NCBI RefSeq assembly: GCF_050948175.1 | Contig: NC_135203.1 | Coordinates: forward strand, 4,092,001 to 4,156,000 | Reading direction: 5' to 3' | From: Xylocopa sonorina | Lineage: Eukaryota > Arthropoda > Insecta > Hymenoptera > Apidae | Length of the DNA stretch: 64,000 bases | Part shown: piece after piece, positions 39,101 through 51,042 of the stretch | Position numbering within the stretch: position 1 is the first letter of the stretch | Layout of the letters: the number at the start of each line of letters is the position of its first letter | Position numbers and translations under genes: made by a program | Notes under the pieces: generated by a model | Told to the model about the DNA's origin: nothing | The model's database searches: none | Seen by the model: the letters and a program-made list of their open reading frames with translations, nothing else

Positions 39101-42100
39101 GAAAATTATCAGTCACCAATTACACACAAACTCAATTTCCCCTGCAATAGAAATCGACCAAAAAAACTCTCGCGCTTGCACCAGCGATGTAATTCTTATC
39201 ATACAAAAAAAAACAAGTTAGAGATCTCTGAAACGATCTTTATGGAACAGATAAAGGAGTGGAGGCTATTATAATTACAAACAGCGTGTTCCGCGCAGTG
39301 TTATTCAAATCCACGGACGCCTCCTAAGGCGAGTAGCTCGACGGAAGAATTCACGCTGAAATCGCGTGCTGGCGAGCAAGGCTGGCTGCTCGGCGATTAA
39401 CCGAGGTAAACTCTTAATTTCCGTAGGGCTAAATTTAACGGCCGATGCGTGCATGCGTTATTAAACGCCGGCACATCCGCAGCGCGGCCGGTCGAAGAAT
39501 AAATGAGGGTGGAATGGAAGCTCGTACGTAGGCACGCCTGGCGTGGCTCTAGATAGCGGGAAAGACGGCCGTCACGTGTGTTGTGTGTGCGCGTTCACCG
39601 GTCAGAGCTGCGGGGTTGCGGGACACGGAAGGGTGGCGCGGAAGGCGGAGGTGGGTTAATGCGAGTACGCGCGAGGACACCCGCTGCGCCCTGCGGGAGT
39701 TAACGCGGGAATCGCGTGTTCCCGCCACGAAACACGGAACCAGCGTCGAACGAAACGGGAGAAAGAGGCGTCCAGCCGGTCGGAAGACCCGAAGAAACAG
39801 CTTAGAGGCGTACCGTACCGATCTTCCGTGATTTCCACGTGCAACAGACCGCCGTGGGCTTTTTTTCTCTCGCTCCGTGATACGTGGACGGATGGAATCG
39901 ATACGATCGTACGAGTCGCGCAACTAAGGGGGATGATTAATGACTGTACCGCTGAAACGTTCGAACGGTCGCGTAGATTCGAACGACCCGCGGATATTTT
40001 TTAATAAACAGACGCTGGAGGGGGTACTTCGTGTCCCTCGTTAGAGGAAGGATCGCGCTTATCCGTGGCCATTCGCTGCGAAATGGAACGAATTAGTCCG
40101 TCGCGAGGCTGTCTGTCGGCGCACAGACTCGTACTACTGGCAGGACTTGACGCGGAAACGTATCGCGCGGGGAGTATCAGTTGTCCCCGGGTGTTACGCT
40201 CGCGAATAACAGATACGAAATTTATGACGTTCCATTGCTGTCGCCCAGTTATCTATGAAGATTATCACGGCCAGTGCAATGGGGATACGACCGCCCTCGG
40301 GACTCCCGCTGACCAGATAAGACTTCACGCTACGGTGATCCGCGAGTTTACGGACGGAGAACGCATACCATCGCAACCCACGCCTTTCAGACACCCTGAT
40401 AAATTACTCAACACCTTCCTCATCCATCGCTTGCGCGCTAGTTTCGACCGTGCGCGAGCCTATCGACCGGGAAACCTTATAACCAGCCCCCTTCAACCTC
40501 GTTCCCATTGTGAAAAACACGGAAGTGAGAAGATGTCTGATATACGAGGGAAACGGGAGATACATTGTTTAGAATAATTCTATTGTTACCAAGATACATA
40601 ACGCGTTGGAATTGTTCTCAAATAGTTCGCAGGAATTTAAACGTTTCATTAAAGAAATAAATATATTTAAATACTTCGATAACTTGGACAAATTTACAAT
40701 GAAATATCAACAAGCCGAATAAAAGAAAAATCCCCAAGTTTCCTTCATCTTGATTCCAAGCAGATTTCGCGATGGAAAACCCAGAGAGATGCCTTCGAAA
40801 AGTAGAAACAACAAAGTCGATTCGACCTATCGGCGAGAGTTTTCGCCTGAGCGGCAGTCGCACGAAGACGGAGGACCGGAAGTCCTCCGCGGCGACGTTT
40901 TCATCGGCGATCGGCTGGCAAGGAAAGGAGCCACGGAAGATACGGAATAGGGAAGGAAGATCTACGATCTAGCAAGGACCTTAATAATCCCGATTCATAA
41001 AGCCCAGTATCCCAGCCTCGATACGTTGGTGTCGACCACGAGTGGCCTGATAAAGAATGACGATCGTAAGGGAAGAAAGTTGCAGGCCGCTTATCGCCCA
41101 ATAAATTCTACTTCAGCCGCCCGTCCCTTCTACCCCGCCGACCTCTTTCTCACCCCGTTTCTTTCCGCCCGTTTTCCCTTCCGTTCCATCTCGTCTCGTT
41201 TTCAACCTTCGCTGCTGCGAAACCTGTGTAATTATCGCTGCTAAGTTCCAACTAAATTTTCCGCTAACGACGATTTACGATCGAATTAACAGATTGCCTG
41301 CCGGGAAGACACCTCTCTACCGGGTGCTCGCTAAACCGTGGCTGGAAAATCGAAAGTTGATCCCATAAGTCGAACTGAGAACGCGAAGAATAACGAAATC
41401 GGTTTCGATACTTCGTTCGACACATTTTCATAATTTATCCACGTCTTGTACAGCTTTTATTTACTTTCTTTCCGTCGGATGATAACTGTTGAATTTTTGA
41501 CAAGAGATAAAAATTTTGTCTGTAACAAGAGAAGTCAGACGAGCGACTGTCGACGAGATCGCGATTCGGATTTGGTATACTTCGTTGCGACGGAAATCAA
41601 GGAGCTGGGTAATGGGATTCTCTGCAAGTAAGACGAGGAAGGTTGTGATTGAAGTAATCGGAGGAACTATCGGGCATTCGTCGATTTTAAAATTGCTTTC
41701 TTGCTGACGAACGCTCGGAGCATCCTCCCCGATTGCGCGATTACTTCGTGTCTTGTCTATTAAATTTATTACGAGAATAATTAGATTGCGTTTGGAAAAA
41801 ATTTGTTATACGACTGTGATTCGTTCTTACACTAAACTCGTCTATAGAAAGTCATTTTTTCGCGTCTTCGTTCTCGAGTGGACCGATTTTTTCCCGTTAG
41901 ACGTGGTCCAATTATTTCCCAATCTCATTTATTTGAATTCTCGTTCGAGTATTTTTCTCTCTCTTCTCTTTTTTTTACGCCACTGCGTACTTAGAAACTG
42001 GAACAAATAGAACGACGGACCAGCTTGGCCGCTCTTGCTCCAAATTTATTCGAATTCGAAATTCTGTCCGCCGTTTCGACCGGGAACGCCCCTTTGTTCC

Positions 42101-43667
42101 CCGCGTAAAGTGGTCCCATTCGATTCCTTCTAATTCGAGTACCGAACAATCCGCCCCTCTATTCGCTCCCCTTTTGTTCCAATAAAATTCACCTTTGAAA
42201 ACTGGGATACGTCGCGCGCGCGCAACAATGCTCACTCAAAGGACAATTTCATGAAATCCCATTTCCCGCGGGATCGCCTCGTTAGCCCCGACGTGAACGA
42301 GCGACCGGCGATCTTACGTAACGAGCGTGTGTCGTCGATCTATTATAGAAACCGCAGAAATTGAAAAAGGTAGAAAAACCGCGCCGCCGACACGTCTATT
42401 TTCGACGCTGAAGGGCACCGCTCGAAAGTGGACGGTTTCCAGTTCAGACCGCAACGACCGCAACGGAGACGTAATTTCCAACCGGTTCCCTGATAAAGCG
42501 GCCCCGATATAGACAACAGACAGGCCATCCTGCGGGGCGAAAGAGTAAAAGTCGGGAGAGGTGCGCCAAAATTGGAGCCAGCCACCACGTAACGGATACA
42601 TCGCGCTGGAATTGAGATTGGTTATCGAAGACTTCCAACCTTCTTCGGGGCTGAGCGAGCTGGAGGAGAGAGCGTGGCGAGGGACGCGGTTGCCAGGGTT
42701 TCTAGACGGTGGTGAGGGCTCAAATCGGATAGTTTGTTCATTAGAGATATTTCCCGATCGCGGGAGACCGGCTGATAGAACGGCCGAGCGTGTTCACCGT
42801 GTATTTGTCTTGATAAGTTCGAAGCAGGAAATGAGACTGTCGATAAGGGAACGCTTCGTTTCAACCCTCTCGGCACCCTTCCTCATCGCCCTCTCGTATT
42901 TCACGGCGGTCTCGTTCAGGAGATGGCTACGGGGGTGGCGAGTAAAAATCGCCAGAAATGAGGACTTCGATTCATTTAACGAACAGAATAACGGTCGCTT
43001 GCAGGTACTTGGGTAGTAGTACCGTTCTGGCACCGAAGTCGACCGCCTCCAGATGGTATTGCCGTTCGATGGCGGGCTCGTAAGATCGTCTAGACTGCCG
43101 CGGAGGACGCGAACCGATCGTAGAGCTCGTATAATTGCGATTTAGCAATTCCCTGACCGCGCAACAACAAAATCGTTCAGGAGGAGGTTGGTTCCCGCGA
43201 GGGGGAGGCTATCGAAGCGTCTCGTGGAAAGAAATCTGTCGAGGCGACTGCTTTTGGACTGGGGTACCCTCTCGCTGATACTCTCCCGTCTCGATACAAT
43301 TTGTCGGCGACAAAACGGTGTAGAGCGCGTAACGATCGTTCCACGGGGAGAGCTCGTTTCCACGTTATGTCGACAATCATCCCGGGGCTCCGACTGTAAA
43401 GTTAACTGCCCTCGAATAGCCAAGCATCGGGCGTCGATCGTTCCCCAGATCGTCGGCCGTCTCGACTACCCCAGTCGTACTCTCATAAATCGTAAAGGTG
43501 ATCCGCGTTCACGGCGTTTGCATCTCAAAGACGCGACCGCCGCTTCGATCTCCGTGCAAACACTTTGCCACCCTCGAATATCGATGACGGAATAGATAAC
43601 GCGTGAAATGGACCAGCGGGAAAGGGCGGTGGGTCCGTCGCTGGGCTCTCGTCCGTGACGGCAGACT

Positions 43668-43695
43668 CGCACACACACACACGCGCGCGCGCGCG
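43668..43695. repeat. Compound (CA)n-(CG)n alternating tract
   Basis: 28 nt alternating: a CA run to 43681 joined directly to a CG run to 43695, then a G run. It is the longest Z-DNA-prone tract here. Confidence 0.95.
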
Positions 43696-44878
43696 GGGGC
43701 ATACAGAAGTAGCCGCGTGGACAGGAGAGTTATCGATTTTCGAGCGATCGAGGAAAGAGGGAGAGACGGTTTTCGCGAGGCCCTCGGTATCACCGGGCAA
43801 GACCCGTTTGACCTAGCACACACGCCGCCCATAGATCAAGCAGAACCCTTAGGACGAACCAACCCCCCGTACCACGGTCTAACCATTAATTTACAACCCG
43901 CAGAGTAACCCCATGGCTCACCCCCTGCATAGAGGATCCACGTCCCTTTGCGGCAGATATGAGCTACGACGTGGCGCTGAGGGATTCAACCACCCTTGTT
44001 CCCGAACCCTACAGCCAGTCGACGTTCCTCTATTTGGCCCTCGTCTGTCGTTCTCCCTGGCCCTCTTTCTCTCCGTCTCTCGTTCCGTATAGCCGCGCTC
44101 TAAGCGGCTTCCACCTGCCAGAGAAATTTCCCAGATCTCCCGAGAAGAAATTTAAATCTATCGAAGACACGTCTCGGTTAATAACGCGTAACGTGACTGC
44201 AGACGGGGACACGGTTGTCCGAAAGTAATTGGATCATATCCAGGGAGACGTTCCTGCGCTCGTTTAAGGTTCGATCATATTATTCCGCGACGACCGTCGA
44301 ACGCGATGGACCCTGTTTTTAAGGGGACGGGGAACCAGCAGTACATTTTGAGATGAATTTCATTTTTTTTTTCTATATCTTTCCAATCGCAGATTGAATA
44401 AGCAGGAAATTAATAGCTAATTGTGATTGATCCGTGTATCGTCGGCTCGTAGGATATAATAAGAAAGCAATATGAAAAATTCCTGGCTACACAGGATTAA
44501 TAAATCCACCCCTTCCGGGACTACAATCACTGAATAGTTTCACCTTGATCGTCGAACGTTCGTCGTGCTCAAACGCGTCCGCGAATAAAGCTCCTTTAGG
44601 AACGCCGAAGAATGGAATTCCTAATTGCCATTGGACCCGAGGGTAACCCCGGGCGAGCGTAGAGGGGTTAGAATAGAGCGAACGGGAAAGTAAAGGGGGA
44701 CAGAGGGCCCTGCACTTCGATTCCACGGGCTTTATTTCCGCATAATAAGCGGGTGTGAATAGGCCCGGCTGTTGCTTCTGCTTTATAACTCGGCGCAAGT
44801 AAGTTGTCCCGTGTTTCGTTTTGTTGTCCGGCTGCGTCCTGCCACCCCCTCTCTTGGGGAGGCAGGAGGCCACCCGCC

Positions 44879-44894
44879 CTCTCTCTCTCTCTCT
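44879..44894. repeat. (CT)8 run with a facing GA run 30 bp away
   Basis: The CT run is followed at about 44924-44935 by agagagagag. The two are complementary and could pair as an imperfect stem. Confidence 0.9.
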
Positions 44895-47800
44895 TTCTCG
44901 CGGGAATGAAAGGAATGAATAATTAGAGAGAGAGTCGAGGCGGACGGCTGAAAGTTTCTGGCCAATTAATTAAACGGGGAAGAGCAAGAGGCGGCGGAGA
45001 GTAACCGGCGTTAGAGCAAACGGGACAGGATAATTTAAAGAGTCGCGGCGACAATTTAACTGCGATTATCGCTGTACAATCCCTTTAACAACACGCCGTT
45101 ATAGAAACGTGCCAATTAGCAGCGTAGCATGGCGTTAATGAATTTCAGATACCGTAGAAGGCAATAGAACGGCGAGATAAACGGTCGCCGGGAGATAATT
45201 CAACGCTCGCCTACGTTGCGGATGTCGCTGGCTTCGGAGGAAACTAATGGCCGACGCTAGCTCGTGTATTATTGTAATTTCTACACGCGTTACGTATGTA
45301 CGCGCTTCTACGAACGCCTGGCCTTTGCTACTTTCTTGTTCGCCACTCCGGTCGCGGGGTATTTACAAGTTCCCCTGCAACCGTCTCGTGTAACCTACCG
45401 TTGTAAAATTAATGCGCGCGCGCTCGTAAAAAGCCGAGCAATTTTCCTGCTTCGAATTCGTTATCTGAAATTATTCAAACTGTTACACTTAAAATTAGAA
45501 TGTAGCGAGTAATAGTTCACAGTGACGTGTTGTTAGAGACACGTGTACGCGTCTGTAGCACTCGGAGTTACGAATCTACGATGACATCTGTGGTGACAAG
45601 GAGCTACCCTTGCAACACCGACCGCGTGCATTCCGACTGCAATAAAAAACCATCACGTCAGCCACTAATTGGCAACCGAGTGACAGAATTTCGAATCGTA
45701 AGCGGAAGTGTCCGCGGACACTGTTGACAGTCGTCGTCGTTGCCTAATTTAATATGAGAGTGTTTTAATCGAGATGAAAGGGAAACCAGCGATGACACGA
45801 TTTCCACGTTGACACAGTGACACGGGCCGCGTCATCGAATCATCCCGAGGCTACTCGTTGCCCTTTTTATTCCGGCTGTTCAGTGTCAGGCGATCTGTCA
45901 AAGTGTCCGGGACTTAATTCCCCGACCACGCGTGGCAAATAGTAACACGATGGTTTCGGCGCGTCGAACATTCCTCTCGCCTTGCATGTTTATACGTTTA
46001 CTTTGATCACGAGCAATTCGAGGGCCAGATCAAAAGGAGGACCGGCTCTGCCTCCTACTCACGTAGGAACATAGCGTAAATCATGAAAGCGTGCCACTTC
46101 GCGGGGTGCGTACTTGCCGTAAGCACGCCATAACGAACGTAATGAATTATCGAGGCTACTGTGTCAACCTGGAATCCGCGATATTACGAGTTGATCTACG
46201 AGTCGTTGTACTGTCGAAACGGAATAATAATAAAGGAGATAAACGACTAAGCAGGCGCCTTGAGAGAAAAGTCGTCGACAGACGCTTGATTGTAGAAAGT
46301 ACTGTCTAGTAAGAATTCAGGGCAGTTGGGATACAAAAGAGGCTGTGCAAATAATCGAAATCTGATTTAAAAAAAAAAATTAAACAAGATATTGCATTTG
46401 GTAATAATAATCGAAGCTAAAAAGGAAAGCGTATTACTTATTTTCGTCAAAAAAGTTAAGGAAAGTGCTGGCAATTATTTTTTGTAAAATAAAGCGGTTG
46501 AAAAGTGTCGGGCGACACGCGAATTCAGCGAAATTGCTGGTATCCACTTTTGAAAAGCACTTTGCACTTGAAATTCGACCGCTTCCCCTCGGCGCAGAGC
46601 CACCTGTGCCGGCTCGACGCACCCTCTCCGTCGATCTCTCGCCCCTTCTTTTCAACCCTCGTCGACGTCGTGGTCGTTGTCGTCCCCTCGTTTCCTCCAC
46701 TTAAAAACCGGTAATTACTCTGATGCCGGCATTTAACGTTCGTAACCGGCGCGCGTGGATTTTCCGTTTGCGACCCTCGTCGCCTGTAACTGTTGCGCGA
46801 TTTCACCTCCAGGTGGAAATGGCCATTTTTGCACGGGCGCTCCGCGTCGCGGCGGAACGTCTGCGCGCGGAACGGTGTCGCGCGATCGCGAGGTTACAAA
46901 GTCACGACACAACAATTACACTTGGAAACTTGACTGAAACTTTGGACAATTTGCATCGGCTGCTAAGATACAATTAGAGGGAAACTGTGGCAATTGTATG
47001 AGAATCTGACTTAATAGAATGCAACTATCTCGGAAGGAGTTCAAGCGGTAACCGAGGCCGCTTGTTCTGCGAAATCTTTGCTTTTTTGGAAGGCGTTTGT
47101 CCATTAACTTTGACATCCTTGCTCATAAAAACTAAGGCTTGTATTTTACCGAGCGATGTTTACGTGGAAAATGTCGACAGAGTGTTTGATCTTTGGATTT
47201 GTAAAGTTATTTGCTACTGACGGTTCCTTTTGCCGTGCATCCTTTGAAACGTGACCGCTATCGCGGAACAATAAACGGTGGAACGTAAGTGGAAAGCAAG
47301 GAAGAATAGCGAGTGCACGGGCGCTGGCCAGAAGAAATCGAATAACCGGCGCAGGGCGTGCGTCGTTTCGCGAGCCGTGTCACGCGAGACTCTGTAATGA
47401 ATACGTTAATGGGGTAATAAACGGCAGAAACCTATTCCGGTTCCGGATAAAGTTCGCAACCGCTGAAAGGGAATAAAACGGAATTAGAGTTTGAAAGACT
47501 ACGAATCGCTCGTAAGTATCGAAGTCTAAGAAAAGTGCCTAGCGCAAGATGTTATATGCAAAACTACGGGAACTCTGTAAAACTCTTTGCTATCGATTTA
47601 ACACGTCAATTTCCACCGAGTTACGCTCCAATTTTTATTTCGAACATTATTTCGAGCTAGCGCCGAGTAGATAAAAACTAATCGACCGTTTGAAACGATA
47701 CTACCCTTCGCGAACTTCAGATGAGAATATCATCATCGTAGCTTTAATTAAACACCGCTTTCAAACGTGACGCGAGGGAACCTCTCAAAGATTTTCGATT

Positions 47801-49456
47801 CTAAACATCCTAATCTCCAAATACTCGCGTTCTCGAACTCTCATTCGATCACGTCACAAAATTTCACGTACCCGCGAGGATCACTCGACGACGCAACGTA
47901 ACGCTCGTCAGCTTCTCGAAACGAAACCGATGCAAGTGTATAAGGAGACGTCGAGATGTGTTCGCTAGGAAGGCTCGATTATTTATAGACGTGCCAATCT
48001 TCGGCTTGTCAATCAGCCTCGTGCCTTTCCGTATTTACCGGGGTTCCCGTTGCGAGAAACGACCGTGTCGGAAAATTCTGCGCGATCCTGCACGTGGCGA
48101 CGACGTCATCGATATCCACGATGGAACGCTCGTGGATTATTTCGGTTTTCTCGCCGAGACTCAGAACAAATATCCGCGGGACGCTCGAGGCAGGAAGCTG
48201 GGGAAACTTATTAAAACCATCCATAAATTCGCGTTCGCCCGTGCACGCCAGTAACTCTTCTAACGGGGCTTGCGTACTCTCGAGCGTGCACGGTGTTTTT
48301 CCATTCATAAATCTCATCGTCTCGCTGACAACCGAGCGGATTTACACTTTCCGCTTGATTCCCTCGAGCGTCTTCATTCGACAGGTATATTCGGACGGGT
48401 GGCGCGTAATATTTCGAGGGGATGCTGGCGTCGAGAGTACGCGCGTACCGTTCTCGGATACGACACGCGTATTTCCGCGTTCTGGAATTAGAACGCGCGC
48501 TGGTAGCTTTTAAGATCATCGCGTGGACGCGTGGTTCGCTTCTCGCTGACAGAGCAAACTCACGCGTTCAATTGGCTTTACTTCGAGTCGCGTGAATCGA
48601 AGTAAATTGTAGCGCGTTTTATCTTCGTGGTGGAACCCTGTGACGTGTACTTGACTCGAAATGCTTTTTCAAACGATTCGACTATTCGTTGACGTTTCAT
48701 CGAACGATAGGTGACCGCGAGGGTGAACTGAAATGCAGAGACTCATCGAGGCAAACGATACGCGTGCAAGCTCTATTTCGACAACGCGGCGCGCAACATT
48801 AATAATGACACGCGCGCTTATAGGCATCGAGCACGCGACACGTATTCGAAGATGGTAGGCCAAGATGCGCCGGCCAAGAATAGACTTATCAGCCAGACAA
48901 ATGTGACAACGAAAGGGAGCTAGCTAGCTTTACCTGCCCGCAACAGACGCGGCCGATCCCAAGCGCCCATTATTTCCTCTCGCTATCTACCGCAGATGTA
49001 TCGCGCTTACCAGCTCGCCTTTAGCTGCAGCGAATAATCTGCTCGCGTCTACGCGCGAGCTGATTTCGTGTCCGCTACTCCTATTCCCGTAACTATCGTG
49101 GGGTATTATCATAAACAGCCTGGCCGTGGTGAAAATAGGTTATCAGTTGGCCTGAGAATTCCATTGGCGATCTATGGAACGCTTTAGCTTCCTATTAACT
49201 TTATGAACCTTACATCGCTTCTTTGCTTCCATCAATTTTCAAGATATTTTTAGTAAGATACAAAATTATAATATATTCGTGAGGCTAATAGAGGATTAAG
49301 AAAATGTTTCATAGATTGCTAATTGAATTTTCAGACCATCGACAAAACAAAATCCAAAGTATTCATAAAGCTTGATTAACATCGATCATTATCACTGAAG
49401 TATGTGTTCCAGCGAAACTAAATTCCTCAGTCACGTTCTATTCACCAGTTAACTGC

Positions 49457-49480
49457 GTTCGACGTGTATACACGTCGAAC
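49457..49480. repeat. Perfect 24-bp palindrome (element A)
   Basis: The left half is GTTCGACGTGTA and the right half is its exact reverse complement. The pairing does not extend at either end. It could extrude a cruciform or bind a dimeric protein. It is the best-preserved of five related copies between 49457 and 51042. Confidence 0.95.
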
Positions 49481-49592
49481 AAAAACTTTATTTTCTTGCG
49501 ATCAGTGAGTATAATTCTTGTCAAATAATAATGTAAAAGCCTTCCTCGTTTAACTTTTTTCGTGAAATGTATAATAAGAGTATTTGCCTGCG

Positions 49593-49614
49593 CTTGACGT
49601 GTATTCTCGTCATT
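49593..49614. repeat. Degenerate palindrome core (element A, right)
   Basis: Reads cttgacgtgtattctcgtcattg (starting at the c of 49593). It is the element A counterpart of the core at 51019-51042. Confidence 0.75.
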
Positions 49615-50346
49615 GCTTGATTTTAATTACGCGCTTTGTAGACGATTTCTAAAACAAAATTCCGTAGTTAACTGGTTAATCCTCTCTCGATTCACACTAC
49701 CCGGCGGTGACTGGCGCATCAACAAGTTTCGTGACCGTTTCTTTTCAATCACTCTCCAAGTGCCAAAGCCGATCATTATCCCACGTTGTAAACTCGTAAA
49801 TGCATTTCTCTGGCCGAACAGCCGAGCCGTTACGATCGCTATTAACCTAGGTTAACAGCCGGCCGATCCGATGGATCCGCGGCGAGTCGCCCTAACGAAT
49901 ACCGATATTATATGCATATTCGCGGGCAGTTTAATCGAGGACGCGATTAGCATAATGCGCAAGGGTAGAAACGACGCGGCAGCCGGGCTTGCATGTCCGC
50001 GGTCGAAAAGGAAACGCGAGCACGCGAACGCGGAATTCCGCGGCGCCGCTAATAAGGGGTCTAGGAATCTACGGTCGGCCCGTCAAACGCCCCCATAACT
50101 CAGGATCAGAAGGGAACGACGTCCCATAAAACCACGGCGTAGATAAGCGATCGCGGATACCCGCGTCGCTATTAAAACGCTGGATGACTCTTGGATCGCT
50201 ATCGCGGTGCATAAAGACGCGAAGATAAGAAGAGGTACCCGAGCGGTCGATAAACGCGACCCGAGTTCCGTGCGGCACCGGCGTACGACCCGGTGGTCGG
50301 TTTCTTTTTCTAACGGGGATTAAGCTGTTCGTTTTATAAAACCCTC

Positions 50347-50352
50347 GCTTAC
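50347..50352 (-). other. Rbp6: Splice donor of the Rbp6 exon (gtaagc)
   Basis: The minus strand reads tcaag|gtaagc, a near-consensus donor. If the intron is retained, the split Arg codon becomes AGG and the next triplet is TAA. A retained transcript would therefore stop inside RRM1. Confidence 0.85.
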
Positions 50353-50434
50353 CTTGATCGTCGCGTGGTGGGATCTTTCATGACCATGACTTCTGTGATG
50401 TCCCCATACTTGGTGAAGTACTCTCTGAGGCTCT
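50353..50434 (-). CDS. Rbp6: Internal coding exon of Rbp6 (Musashi-family RNA-binding protein), middle of RRM1
   Basis: Read on the minus strand, the exon gives ESLREYFTKYG, then DITEVMVMKDP, then TTRRSR (28 residues counting the two split codons). This is RRM1 helix 1, strand 2 and the strand 2-3 loop of the Musashi family. It fits Rbp6/MSI2-type proteins (MVMKDPTTRRSR) better than Drosophila msi, whose equivalent segment differs. The exon is preceded by tttcag and followed by gtaagc. The upstream intron falls after codon base 1 and the downstream intron after base 2, so 82 nt is 2 + 26 codons + 2. RNP-2 (FIGGL-type) must lie in the previous exon. RNP-1 (RGFGFVTF-type) is completed by the next exon; only its first Arg starts here. 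Musashi/Rbp6 proteins bind UAG-containing 3' UTR sites and control translation in neural and stem cells (family knowledge). Neither neighbouring exon was found in the window. Identity as Rbp6 is strong; the paralogue msi is the alternative. Confidence 0.92.
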
Positions 50435-50451
50435 CTGAAACCGACAAAACG
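50435..50451 (-). other. Rbp6: Splice acceptor of the Rbp6 exon
   Basis: The minus strand reads a T-rich run interrupted by G's (ttttgtcggtttcag) immediately before the exon. The polypyrimidine tract is short, so recognition may depend partly on exon definition. A second AG two bases further in (ag|ag) could give a shifted acceptor, but only the first keeps the Glu codon in register with the Musashi alignment. Confidence 0.8.
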
Positions 50452-50647
50452 ATTACCCTCACTTTTACGAATCGTATGTAACAAATTATTTTTTCATTTA
50501 TAATTCAATCATCTCTCGACAATGTACTCGAGTGGCATTCGTGCGTTAATGGATATTCAAAATTTGTCTAAAAAATTCTAGAGAAACTCGCGTAACTTTC
50601 TTCTAGTCTCAGCAAATGGCCCACGCGATTATTAAGCAGTTAAGTGC

Positions 50648-50671
50648 GTTCGACGTGTATACTCGTCGAAC
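50648..50671. repeat. Near-perfect copy of the 24-bp palindrome (element B, left)
   Basis: Same half site GTTCGACGTGTA. The other arm has one change (actcgt for acacgt). It occupies the same position relative to the TTAA end as the copy in element A. Confidence 0.9.
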
Positions 50672-50690
50672 CAAACCTCTACTGCGATGC

Positions 50691-50711
50691 GTTTGACGTG
50701 TACACTCGTTG
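50691..50711. repeat. Degenerate palindrome core (element B, middle)
   Basis: Reads gtttgacgtgtacactcgttg. It is related to the neighbouring core but the dyad symmetry is decayed. Confidence 0.7.
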
Positions 50712-51018
50712 TGTAAAATAAAAAATTACCATTCACTGTAAAAACTCGAAATCTCAATAAAATGTAATAAGAATATTATTTAGTGGTATGTTCCCTTTAT
50801 ATACATAGCTTGAAATTTTGTAAATTACTTTCTTATTTTCCTTGCTTATTCTTGCTATCTTCAATTTTTCTTGTTCGCGTATTTTATTATTTCTTGACAA
50901 TTCTCAAGCTTTTAGTAAGAATAACGTATTCAGAAACGAATTGTAAGTTTTTTTGACGAATAAAAATATAATCCTTCCTCATTTTTCGCAAAATGTATAA
51001 TAGTACCATTTGCCCTGC

Positions 51019-51042
51019 GTTCGACGTGTATACACGTGGTTG
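51019..51042. repeat. Palindrome core copy (element B, right)
   Basis: The left half is identical to the perfect copy (GTTCGACGTGTA). The right arm keeps tacacgt, then diverges to ggttg. It lies in the right arm shared with element A. Confidence 0.85.

Larger units (their letters stand above)
29609..39990. other. Non-coding intron
   Basis: 30640-30790 is purine-rich and 32000-32160 pyrimidine-rich. The CRE at 33160 and the element-like end at 30878 are listed separately. CGCG words are abundant around 35970-36020. No exon was recognised. Confidence 0.6.
39991..49448. other. Non-coding intron
   Basis: CpG-rich to about 48900, then AT-rich from 49200. 45020-45240 has evenly mixed sequence with several ATTA words and might be conserved non-coding DNA. 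Frames at 40065-40577 and 42561-43016 on plus have no domain I recognise. Confidence 0.6.
49449..49671 (+). mobile_element. TTAA-bounded repeat element A (MITE-like), left of the Rbp6 exon
   Basis: The element starts TTAACTGCG and ends GTAGTTAA, so both ends are TTAA with short inverted termini (TTAACTG / imperfect CAGTTAA). It carries a perfect palindrome at its left end (49457-49480) and a degenerate copy of the same core at 49593-49614. The right half (aaatgtataata, then ttgcctgcg, the core, ttgcttg, and a final aaattcc-(a/g)-agttaactg) matches element B. TTAA target use is typical of piggyBac-like elements and their non-autonomous derivatives; assignment to that group is inference. It encodes no protein. 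Confidence 0.6.
1..50352 (-). other. Rbp6: Rbp6 intron downstream of the RRM1 exon (partial; continues beyond the window)
   Basis: The next coding exon must begin with GFGFVTF and carry the rest of RRM1. I found no minus-strand match to this, nor to the RRM2 segment (KKIFVGGL). The intron would be at least 50 kb. Very long introns are known for this gene class in insects. A nested gene or non-coding RNA inside the intron cannot be excluded from sequence alone. Confidence 0.65.

Noticed and set aside
40065..40577. 170-codon open frame on plus
   Set aside because: Mixed residues looked protein-like at first, but no motif, domain or splice context supports it.
49457..51042. CRISPR-like reading of the regularly recurring palindrome
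   Set aside because: Spacing is irregular, the flanks are homologous rather than unique, and the genome is eukaryotic.
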